Source: an uncultured Ventosimonas sp.
Lineage (GTDB): Bacteria; Pseudomonadota; Gammaproteobacteria; Pseudomonadales; Pseudomonadaceae
DNA length: 9,971 nucleotides
Reading direction: 5' to 3'
Assembly: GCA_945283395.1 (NCBI GenBank)
Contig: CALYQH010000026.1
Location: 1-9,971, forward strand
The notes below the pieces were generated by a model, which was given only the letters and a program-made list of their open reading frames with translations, was not told where the DNA came from and ran no database searches. Shown here piece by piece: positions 1-6,096 of the stretch. The stretch's first letter is position 1. Each line of letters opens with the position of its first letter. Both the position numbers and the translations under genes were made by a program.

Positions 1-121
1 AAACGGCATAATCCGAAGAAATAGCCTCAAGACCTTCAAAGGATAGAACTTGTAATTGAGAGACAGTATCCACTCCCTGTACGTCAAAATAGAAATGGGT
101 ACTATTGGCTGCTTCAAACAT
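1..121 (-). CDS. vgrG: VgrG type VI secretion spike protein, N-terminal fragment (cut by window edge)
   Basis: Only the first 40 codons are inside the window; the gene runs off the left edge. The translation begins MFEAANSTHFYFDVQG and continues LQVLSFEGLEAISSDYAV. The LQVLSFEGxEAIS pattern is the typical opening of the gp27-like base domain of Pseudomonas-type VgrG proteins, which form the trimeric spike tip of the type VI secretion tube and carry effectors out of the cell. The ATG at 121 is preceded by AGAGGT at 129-134 with good spacing, which supports this start. It points the same way as the biosynthetic genes but is separated from them by about 300 bases with its own plausible promoter, so it is probably an independent unit. 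Whether a C-terminal effector domain follows cannot be seen. The family call is fairly secure despite the short fragment. Confidence 0.8.
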   Translation of the reverse strand, partial: MFEAANSTHFYFDVQGVDTVSQLQVLSFEGLEAISSDYAV

Positions 122-128
122 CCTTTTT

Positions 129-134
129 ACCTCT
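129..134 (-). promoter_or_regulatory. Ribosome binding site of vgrG
   Basis: The minus strand reads AGAGGT here, with eight bases between AGAGG and the ATG at 121. A second purine run, AAAAAGG, abuts the start codon. This site fixes the vgrG start. Confidence 0.7.
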
Positions 135-186
135 TTTATTTTTTTTAATTAAAATCAAAATTAATCAATTTGTTAGTTTAATATTA

Positions 187-215
187 AATATAGTGTAGCT
201 TATAAAACACGTTAA
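187..215 (-). promoter_or_regulatory. Candidate sigma-70 promoter for vgrG
   Basis: On the minus strand TTAACG (210-215, four of six matches to TTGACA) is followed after exactly 17 bases by TATATT (187-192, five of six matches to TATAAT). This would give a leader of roughly 60 bases before the vgrG ATG. The surrounding sequence is very AT-rich, so chance matches are likely. The spacing and the dyad immediately upstream make it the best candidate in this stretch. Confidence 0.4.
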
Positions 216-217
216 TA

Positions 218-250
218 AGACTTTTTCTTTTAGACTAAAGTCTAATGTCT
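218..250. promoter_or_regulatory. Cluster of four AGAC/GTCT half-sites with a 16-base dyad, possible operator
   Basis: A perfect inverted repeat, TTAGACT-AA-AGTCTAA, lies at 230-245. An extra AGAC at 218-221 and an extra GTCT at 247-250 flank it, giving four half-sites in 33 bases. The cluster sits just upstream of the candidate -35 box of vgrG, where an activator would usually bind. No T-run follows the stem in either direction, so it does not look like a terminator. I do not recognise the motif as that of a named regulator. Confidence 0.4.
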
Positions 251-300
251 TTTATAAGTTTTTTATGATATATAATTGAGGTTGCATGCAATAAACGATG

Positions 301-324
301 AGATAGAACTCATGAGCCTTATCT
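301..324. repeat. 24-base imperfect palindrome
   Basis: The outer arms AGATA (301-305) and TATCT (320-324) and the inner perfect palindrome CTCATGAG (309-316) share one centre at 312/313. Only the positions next to the inner core are mismatched, apart from a possible G-T pair at 306/319. With no loop room and no following T-run it is more like a protein-binding dyad than a terminator. The wider stretch 122-424 holds no convincing gene; it contains this palindrome, the AGAC cluster and the vgrG promoter. Confidence 0.35.
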
Positions 325-424
325 GCTACAACGCTTTTAAACGGAACAGAAGGTTTTGTAAATTATCTGGTTGTTAGTAATTTATTCATAATGGGTTATG
401 CTCAATGGTGAGGTTACATTTATA

Positions 425-631
425 TTAGCGTTTTACAGGTTTAATACCTAGGTGACCGTATCTTTTACAAGATTTTTGTATTATGCCTAACACAGGGAAT
501 GCAATACAAACTAGAAGAGCTAATAAAAAATATAAGGAGTTAACGGTTATTGAGAGCTTTCCATAGTGTTGAGTAATAAATTAATAACTAGCTATTGTGA
601 GGCCATAACAAAAACCAAAGCCACCAAATAT
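425..631 (-). pseudogene. In-frame C-terminal remnant of the membrane protein gene, beyond a TAG and a TAA
   Basis: Reading on in the frame of the 1084-632 gene past its TAG (632-634) gives IFGGFGFCYGLTIASY, a TAA at 581-583, then FITQHYGKLSITVNSLYF, a strongly hydrophobic run (LLALLVCIAFPVLGII) and a basic tail ending KPVKR before TAA at 425-427. The two hydrophobic stretches, one in each part, look like transmembrane helices five and six of the same protein, and the frame never shifts. The simplest reading is that the ancestral protein was about 219 residues and two nonsense mutations have removed its C-terminal third. Programmed readthrough is possible but less likely because two different stop codons are involved. 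There is no ribosome site or start codon of its own. Confidence refers to this being former coding sequence. Confidence 0.65.
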
Positions 632-1084
632 CTAAGGTGCATAGTCTAGCACTATGGCTTCGGCCGTTTTATTTGCTGCCCAAGGTTGGTTGTAAACAAA
701 TAATATAGCTGCTTTGATGGCTAGGATATCATAGAGAATATTCCAAAAACCTATAACAGAACAGAGAATAAGGGAAGTAGTGAATATATCTAATAAGTTA
801 TGGGCGGGTTGTTGATGAACTAGCCAAGCAAATAAAGAGGTGGCACTACCAAAAACAAAACCATGGTGGATGCGAAAACGACCAAGGTTAAAACGAGATT
901 TTATTTCCCATACTTTGCAAATATTGGGGCCTATCCTTGGAACTATATAAGCCCATAAAATAGGGATTAGCCATGCATTTAACATGGCTGATAAGTTTTT
1001 ATATTCAGCCCACCATAAGTATGCGGTTAAAGGGGATAGTATGAGTGCTGCTAGATAAGTATAAAGATTTAATAGTTTATTCAT
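632..1084 (-). CDS. Small integral membrane protein, probably C-terminally truncated, last gene of the operon
   Basis: 150 residues with about four hydrophobic helices, at roughly 7-25, 33-52, 74-90 and 97-117. Helix 2 and helix 3 are joined by a basic loop (KVWEIKSRFNLGRFRIHHG) that should face the cytoplasm. I do not recognise a named family. The ATG at 1084 overlaps the TGA of rSAM-D as ATGA, with no good ribosome site of its own, so it is translationally coupled to the radical SAM genes and probably serves the same pathway, perhaps as an exporter or a membrane-bound modifying enzyme. That role is inference only. The protein ends in DYAP at a TAG, but the same frame continues to 425 with two more helix-like segments and one further stop. 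This protein is therefore likely the shortened form of a six-helix ancestor and may be non-functional. Confidence 0.7.
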   Translation of the reverse strand: MNKLLNLYTYLAALILSPLTAYLWWAEYKNLSAMLNAWLIPILWAYIVPRIGPNICKVWEIKSRFNLGRFRIHHGFVFGSATSLFAWLVHQQPAHNLLDIFTTSLILCSVIGFWNILYDILAIKAAILFVYNQPWAANKTAEAIVLDYAP

Positions 1085-2424
1085 TTAAGACCAAACCGCA
1101 TGCCATGCTTTTTATAGACTTCTTTTTTAAAAAGTAGGGTGTAGCGACAGAAAGATATTATTCGGCTGAAAGATTGTAGGGTAAGATTTAAGTCAGAGAA
1201 GCGTTTGATGATAGAGGGAATACTATTGAAATGACTACGGGCTAAATGACAAGCATTAGTTAATTCATCTGCTGTCATAAGGTTAGGGATAAATGCAGCT
1301 TGATTAAAACGATAGGTTGGATCTAGCCACCATTTAGCTTGATAAAGTAGTCGTCTTTCTTGCTGTAGTTGTTGATATAGTGGGGTGCTAGGGTAGGGCA
1401 TTAGTATATTAAAGGCGGCAAAGGCAAATCTATTTTTTAAAGCGAATTCCATAGTTTGCGCAATGGTTTCTACTGTGTCATGATCATAGCCTAAGGTAAA
1501 AGCAGCCCATGTTTGCATTCCATGATCTCGTAATATGTTGATTTCTTGCTGGTAGTGGTTGAAAGCTATTATATTGGGTGATTTTTTTGCCTCTCTTAAA
1601 CTTAATGGGTTAATAGATTCAAAGCCTAGCACATTGCCCCAGCAGCCACTTTGTTGCATAAGTTTCATTAAGGTGGGTTTTTTGGTGACATCAAGACTAG
1701 CTTGGCTAATCCAGTGAATTTTTAGAGGAATAAGCGCATGGCATAATTCAGCTAATGCTTTATGATCAGTTGCTATGTTGTCATCGATAAAGAAAATAAA
1801 TTTGCTATGGTGCTGTTCAATTTCTCTAACGACTTCGTCAATTTGTCTTAAGTAATAGTTTCTTTTGAAATAACGACTTACAGCGCAAAACTTGCAGGCA
1901 AACCGACAGCCTCTTGAAAATTGCATAAGGGAGATAGGTAGGTAGCCTTTACCTTGATAAATATCACGACGCGGTAATATTTTTTCACCACATTGCGTAA
2001 CTTGACCTACACCAACGGGTGCCGTATAGCAAGGTTTTAGTTTATGATAGCGAGCATCATTTATCATAGTAGCCCATAATGTTTCGGCATCACCTAAAAA
2101 AATACTATCAGCGTGTTGCATTACTTCATCAGGTAAAAGGTTGGCATGTATTCCTCCTATTATTACTTTAACACCTCTTTGTCGGTATTCGTCGGCAATT
2201 TCATAGGCTCGTCTGGCCGTGTAAGTTTCCACTGTGATAGCCACTAGGTCTGTAACTTCATCATAGGGGATGGTTTCCATTCTATCATCGTACATAATGA
2301 CTTCTACGTCAGCAGGAGTAAGCGCAGCTAACACCCCTAACATAAGTGGTTCCATACGGCCCTCATCTTTATAAAGGCTATGTTCTTTGCGTCCTATAGT
2401 AGGTTTAATGAGGGTAAGTTTCAC
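1081..2424 (-). CDS. B12-binding-domain radical SAM protein (rSAM-D)
   Basis: 447 residues. An N-terminal Rossmann-like cobalamin-binding-type domain (about 1-135) carries YDDRMETIP at 45-53 and GGIHA at 90-94, then GDAE at 111-114. No DxHxxG lower-ligand motif is visible, as in many class B (cobalamin-dependent) radical SAM enzymes. The radical SAM core starts at SRGCRFACKFC, with cluster cysteines C173, C177 and C180, followed by FFIDDN (211-216), GFES (267-270) and GYDHDT (312-317). A C-terminal region shared with rSAM-B and rSAM-C contains KWWLDPTYR (364-372). Members of this superfamily methylate or cyclise unactivated carbons; the substrate here is unknown. The start is GTG, chosen because AGGAAG lies eight bases upstream and because MKLTLIKP matches the paralogue starts. 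The GTG overlaps the TGA of rSAM-C. GCW (260-262) replaces the GCK/GCR seen in the paralogues. Confidence 0.88.
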   Translation of the reverse strand: MKLTLIKPTIGRKEHSLYKDEGRMEPLMLGVLAALTPADVEVIMYDDRMETIPYDEVTDLVAITVETYTARRAYEIADEYRQRGVKVIIGGIHANLLPDEVMQHADSIFLGDAETLWATMINDARYHKLKPCYTAPVGVGQVTQCGEKILPRRDIYQGKGYLPISLMQFSRGCRFACKFCAVSRYFKRNYYLRQIDEVVREIEQHHSKFIFFIDDNIATDHKALAELCHALIPLKIHWISQASLDVTKKPTLMKLMQQSGCWGNVLGFESINPLSLREAKKSPNIIAFNHYQQEINILRDHGMQTWAAFTLGYDHDTVETIAQTMEFALKNRFAFAAFNILMPYPSTPLYQQLQQERRLLYQAKWWLDPTYRFNQAAFIPNLMTADELTNACHLARSHFNSIPSIIKRFSDLNLTLQSFSRIISFCRYTLLFKKEVYKKHGMRFGLK

Positions 2425-3728
2425 CTTGTGCTTCCTAGTGTTTGTCCTTGTTTCTTTATGATTTCTCGATGGGATATTATGTTAGCTAGTAACGTAACAC
2501 CTTTATCTAGCCATTTAGTTTGTTTCTCAATACTAAATATTCGGCTGGCTATAGAGGGGTAACTATAGAATTTTTGTTTAGCTTTAAAGCAAAGTTCAGT
2601 TAGGCGCTCTGCTGCTATCTTTTTTGGCTGAAAAATAGGGTCTCCATAACGATAGTAAGGATCAATCCACCAGTTAGCGGATAACAGTCGTTGTTCTTTT
2701 GCTAATCTTTTGTAGAGTCCTGATCCTGGCGTAGGCGTGAGAGGATTAAAATTAGCTATTTCTAGTTTGTTGGAAAGTGCAAATTCCAGACTTTGTTGGA
2801 TGGTTTGCTCAGTATCTTCATCATAGCCAAACACAAAAGTACCATAAATATTAATGCCTCTATCATGTAATGATTTTACTACTCTGTCATAACTGCCTGC
2901 TACTTTGTTCCAAGGTTTAGCCATTTGTTTTAAGTTTTTAGGATTTAAACTTTCAAAGCCTATTAACACAAAGCGACAACCTGCTAATGCTAGTTTATCT
3001 AGGAGTTTTTCATCGCTAGCTACATCAATACTAATCTGACATCCCCAGCGTTTTTTTAGAGGGGTTAGCATTTTGAGTAAGGATTCTAGAATTACTCTAC
3101 TAGCAAACAAGTTATCATCCACAAAGATAAAAAAACGGTTGGCTGGTAAGGTCAGTAATTCTGCTTTCAACTGGTCTAAAGGTCTTGCTCTTATTTGTTG
3201 TTGATAAAAACTTTGAATAGAGCAAAAATCACAAGCAAAGCGGCAACCACGAGTATATTGTATTAATTCAACAGGAGCATACTTTTTGCCTTGAAAAATA
3301 CGTCTATCTATTAGGTAATTATCTAAGGGTAATTTATGATTTGCATAATAAATAGGTTGTAAATTGTTTTTTGCTAGATCATTAAGTAGCTGTTCCCAAC
3401 TTCCTTCAGCATCTCCGATTATGACGCTATCAGCGTGTTGTAAAGCTTCTTGAGGTAAGAAACTAGGATGATAGCCACCCACTACGATGGTTATACCTTG
3501 TTTTCTATAATGATCTGCGAGTTGATAGCTACGTCTTGCTGTAAAGGTTTCTATTGAAATAGCAATTAAATCGGCTGCTATGCTAGTAGGGATTTTTTCC
3601 ACTCTGTCATCATAAAAAATCACTTCATGGTGAGCCGCTCTAGCTGCAAGAATTGCCATTGCAAGGGGTGGCATGGCATCTGTTGCTCGATAGTCTCCCA
3701 TATTGGGGCGTAGTAGCACTATTTTCAT
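2421..3728 (-). CDS. B12-binding-domain radical SAM protein (rSAM-C)
   Basis: 435 residues, the shortest of the four paralogues. The cobalamin-binding-type domain (about 1-130) has FYDDRVEKIP (38-47), VGGYH (83-87) and GDAE (105-108). The radical SAM core begins TRGCRFACDFC with C162, C166 and C169, followed by FVDDN (202-206), GFES (257-260) and GYDEDT (301-306). The C-terminal region has NWWIDPYYR (352-360) and ends in a basic tail. It is shorter at the N-terminus than rSAM-B and rSAM-D, lacking about nine residues between the first strand and the PLAM helix. ATG at 3728 overlaps the TGA of the tandem GNAT gene as ATGA; the local ribosome site is weak, so coupling is likely. It presumably acts on the same substrate series as its neighbours. 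Methyltransfer, cyclisation and other radical chemistry cannot be told apart from sequence. Confidence 0.88.
   Translation of the reverse strand: MKIVLLRPNMGDYRATDAMPPLAMAILAARAAHHEVIFYDDRVEKIPTSIAADLIAISIETFTARRSYQLADHYRKQGITIVVGGYHPSFLPQEALQHADSVIIGDAEGSWEQLLNDLAKNNLQPIYYANHKLPLDNYLIDRRIFQGKKYAPVELIQYTRGCRFACDFCSIQSFYQQQIRARPLDQLKAELLTLPANRFFIFVDDNLFASRVILESLLKMLTPLKKRWGCQISIDVASDEKLLDKLALAGCRFVLIGFESLNPKNLKQMAKPWNKVAGSYDRVVKSLHDRGINIYGTFVFGYDEDTEQTIQQSLEFALSNKLEIANFNPLTPTPGSGLYKRLAKEQRLLSANWWIDPYYRYGDPIFQPKKIAAERLTELCFKAKQKFYSYPSIASRIFSIEKQTKWLDKGVTLLANIISHREIIKKQGQTLGSTR
2431..2436 (-). promoter_or_regulatory. Ribosome binding site deciding the GTG start of rSAM-D
   Basis: The minus strand reads AGGAAG with eight bases between AGGA and GTG at 2424. 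It lies inside the end of rSAM-C. It is the clearest ribosome site among the tightly coupled radical SAM genes and supports a non-ATG start. Confidence 0.6.
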
Positions 3729-4750
3729 AAGATAGCTGCTTCTGGCTTAAGCCTAAGAGGTAGCCAGTTAGGATGAGACATTAGATCCACTCCATAGATA
3801 GTTGTTTGATAGGTTATAGCCTTTAATTTTTTTATAATATTTTTTAATAGTGGCTGATCTTTTGCTAAAGATAAAGTAAGAAGTCTCGTACGGCAATAAT
3901 TGAGTGCATCTGTTAATAAAGGCAATAATAATTGTTCATCTGCAATTTGAAAAAAAGCTAAAAAAGTTTGATCTAATGTTTGTTTTATATTTGGTAATAA
4001 AGGTCTGCCAGTTAGTTGAGCGTATCCATTATAAAAAGGTCTGGCTAGTTTAACCAGTGGATGATATTGGTTAACCATTATTTGCTTAAAGGCTTGTTGG
4101 TTCCATAATACTGCACAGGCTGTTATTTTTTTATTTTGATAGTGTGCTAATACGGGTAATTTGGCTGCTTTTAGCCATGCTGGATCAAGATATGGGGCTA
4201 ATTGATATTGTCTTGCTTGGTGGTTGTAGAAATTTACTACTGCTTGGTAATTTTGGGTAGGTTGCCATAAGTTATATGATTTGCTTTGTTGCTGGGCAAT
4301 AACGAGGGTACAAAGCTCTCCTAATGGTCTATAGCTGGGTAAGCTGGCTAGGCCTTTTTCTAATAGTCTTTTAGCTACTTTGTTATCACTAGCAATGCTC
4401 GTATAGCAATAATCAGGGATATGCATGGATTGTCTAAGGTGGTCAAAACCAGCTTTGACTACTCGAATTTTATGTCGATAGGCAGGAGTTATTCTTAAGC
4501 TATTTAAATAACCTAATGTGTTAAGTTCACCATTGATAAAACCCTGATGTTTAGTAAGTTGGTAGCAACCTAAATAATTACCAGTCTCTTCTGCTAAGAT
4601 AGGGTATTCTTGACCAAAATAATGTTGATGGGCTAAATAACGGGGTTGGCGCGTCATCAGCATATTTAGCCAGCCTTGCATGGCATTTTCTTCGAGGAGT
4701 TTTAAAAAATAGTTCTCATTAGTTGGGCTAACTGCTTGGAAGTTTATCAT
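3725..4750 (-). CDS. Tandem GNAT-like acyltransferase-fold protein between radical SAM genes
   Basis: 341 residues from the ATG at 4750. The N-terminal half (to about 150) resembles a GNAT fold: a strand GNYLGCYQL, a motif-A-like segment LGYLNSLRITPAYRHKIRVV (79-98), the SIASDNKVAKRLLEK segment and SYRPLGELCTL. The C-terminal half ends in an ITYQTTIYGVDL strand pattern like the last strands of a second GNAT unit. The usual Q/RxxGxG/A acetyl-CoA loop is not obvious (YRHKIRVV instead), so it may bind another acyl donor or be catalytically altered. A longer reading from an ATG at 4777 exists. I prefer 4750 because AGAGGT sits just upstream and its ATGA overlaps the rSAM-B stop, as at the other junctions. 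Its place between two radical SAM genes implies a step in the same pathway. The substrate is unknown. Confidence 0.72.
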   Translation of the reverse strand: MINFQAVSPTNENYFLKLLEENAMQGWLNMLMTRQPRYLAHQHYFGQEYPILAEETGNYLGCYQLTKHQGFINGELNTLGYLNSLRITPAYRHKIRVVKAGFDHLRQSMHIPDYCYTSIASDNKVAKRLLEKGLASLPSYRPLGELCTLVIAQQQSKSYNLWQPTQNYQAVVNFYNHQARQYQLAPYLDPAWLKAAKLPVLAHYQNKKITACAVLWNQQAFKQIMVNQYHPLVKLARPFYNGYAQLTGRPLLPNIKQTLDQTFLAFFQIADEQLLLPLLTDALNYCRTRLLTLSLAKDQPLLKNIIKKLKAITYQTTIYGVDLMSHPNWLPLRLKPEAAIL

Positions 4751-6093
4751 TTGACCTCTAATAATTGTCCTTGCCATGTTTCATCACCAAGCGGATAGCC
4801 ATTACGAGAATTAATTTCATTTTTATGCAAGGCGTTTATAGGAAAGAAATTACGAAACATAAAAAAATCATTACGATTATGCCAGCTACGTTTGATAATA
4901 GATCGCCAACTATAGAAAGCTTTTCTTGCTGCTAGACAACCTTTAGTAATTTGCTCAGGGGCTAGCTGTTTAGGGAAAAAAGGTACTTCATTATAGCGGT
5001 AGTTATCATCTAGCCACCAATGTTGATATCTTAATTTATTTTCCTGTTGTAGCCTTTTGTAAAGAGGTGTTCCAGGAAAAGGAGTCATATGGTTAAAAGC
5101 AGCTATGTACATGCTTTCTTGTTGTGCAAAAGCCACTGCTTCATTAAAAGAGTTAGTCGTATCGTGATCATAGCCAAAGACAAAGGTTCCATAGACAGCT
5201 ATGTTATGCTTTCTTAAATTCGCTAGTGCGATGGAAAAACCGCCTTGCATGGTGTTGAAACGTTTCTTCATCAGCTTTAAATTTTGTTCATTGAGAGATT
5301 CAAAACCTATTAATACTCCTTTACAGCCAGCTTTGGCTATCTCAGCTAAAAAGTTCTCATCATGAGCAGCATTAATGCTCATTTGGGTAATCCAACGAAT
5401 CTTTAAATTGGCTAAATCTGGTAACCAAAGTTTGCTTTGCTCAATATTACCTGCAAAATTATCATCTACAAAAAAGAAGATTTTTTTAGTTGTTTTTTGT
5501 TCTGTTAATTCTTTTAATACTTGATCAGGATTACGACGGCGATAATTACGTTGGTAAAAGGTTTGAATAGCACAAAACTCACAAGGAAAGCGGCAGCCTC
5601 TGCCAGTCTCTATTAAACCTATAGGTAAATAACGTTTCCCTTTAAATAGACTTCGGTCGACTTTAACATTACTTAAATCAGTTTGCGTACCTCGATAAAG
5701 AGGTTTTAACGTGTTATGTTGTAGATCGTCTAATAATTCATGCCAATTCCCCTCTGCCTCGCCAGTCATTGTGGCATCAGCATAACGACTAGCCTCTTCT
5801 GGTACAAGGGTCACATGAAAACCACCCATTATCACAGGACTATTTCTTTTTCTATATTCACTAGCAATCTGATAAGCTCTTTTAGCTGTATAGGTTTCTA
5901 CGGGAATCAATACTGCATCGGTCGCTTCATCATAGGGAATTTTCTCTAATCTATCATCATAAAAACGGGTTTCAATATTTTGCGGAGTAAGTCCTTTTAA
6001 AGTAGCTATAGGCAAAGGTTCCATTTGCCATGAGCGTAGATAGGATTCGTTATTACGATGCCCTATGGCCGGATGGATAAAGGTTAATTTCAT
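4747..6093 (-). CDS. B12-binding-domain radical SAM protein (rSAM-B)
   Basis: 448 residues, closest in layout to rSAM-D: MKLTFIHPAIG start, FYDDRLEKIPYDEATD (44-59), MGGFH (89-93) and GEAE (111-114) in the cobalamin-binding-type domain. Next come GRGCRFPCEFC with C167, C171 and C174, then FVDDNF, GFES and FGYDHDT in the radical SAM core, and HWWLDDNYRYNE in the C-terminal region. It has a longer polar C-terminal tail than its paralogues, ending GDETWQGQLLEVK. The ATG at 6093 follows the TAG of rSAM-A by one codon, in the same frame, with a weak ribosome site, so expression should depend on rSAM-A translation. Its own TGA overlaps the start of the tandem GNAT gene. The family is secure; the reaction is not known. 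Confidence 0.88.
   Translation of the reverse strand: MKLTFIHPAIGHRNNESYLRSWQMEPLPIATLKGLTPQNIETRFYDDRLEKIPYDEATDAVLIPVETYTAKRAYQIASEYRKRNSPVIMGGFHVTLVPEEASRYADATMTGEAEGNWHELLDDLQHNTLKPLYRGTQTDLSNVKVDRSLFKGKRYLPIGLIETGRGCRFPCEFCAIQTFYQRNYRRRNPDQVLKELTEQKTTKKIFFFVDDNFAGNIEQSKLWLPDLANLKIRWITQMSINAAHDENFLAEIAKAGCKGVLIGFESLNEQNLKLMKKRFNTMQGGFSIALANLRKHNIAVYGTFVFGYDHDTTNSFNEAVAFAQQESMYIAAFNHMTPFPGTPLYKRLQQENKLRYQHWWLDDNYRYNEVPFFPKQLAPEQITKGCLAARKAFYSWRSIIKRSWHNRNDFFMFRNFFPINALHKNEINSRNGYPLGDETWQGQLLEVK
4754..4759 (-). promoter_or_regulatory. Ribosome binding site deciding the start of the tandem GNAT gene
   Basis: The minus strand reads AGAGGT, then CAA and the ATG at 4750. It lies inside the rSAM-B coding region. 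It supports the 4750 start over an upstream ATG at 4777, although the spacing is slightly short. Confidence 0.5.
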
Positions 6094-6096
6094 GAG

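Noticed and set aside
363..389. Minus-strand mini-frame reading MNKLLTTR then TAA, with an open stretch after the stop
   Set aside because: The first five residues match the start of the membrane protein, hinting at a partial duplication, but there is no ribosome site and the similarity stops at once. Chance is sufficient in this AT-rich DNA.
387..400. Short hairpin CATAA-TGGG-TTATG as a terminator of the operon
   Set aside because: The stem is five weak pairs with no T-run on either strand. No convincing terminator was found between 425 and 121.
425..634. Stop-codon reassignment to explain the two in-frame stops in the membrane gene
   Set aside because: TAG ends rSAM-A directly before a paralogue start, and TAA ends both the GH3 and the first GNAT-like gene at sensible places, so both are ordinary stops here.
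2380..2562. Plus-strand open frame of 60 codons across the rSAM-C/rSAM-D junction
   Set aside because: It is antisense to two well-supported genes and its product has no recognisable features. The other plus-strand frames at 5740-5949, 6854-7045, 7691-7873 and 9342-9530 are rejected for the same reason.
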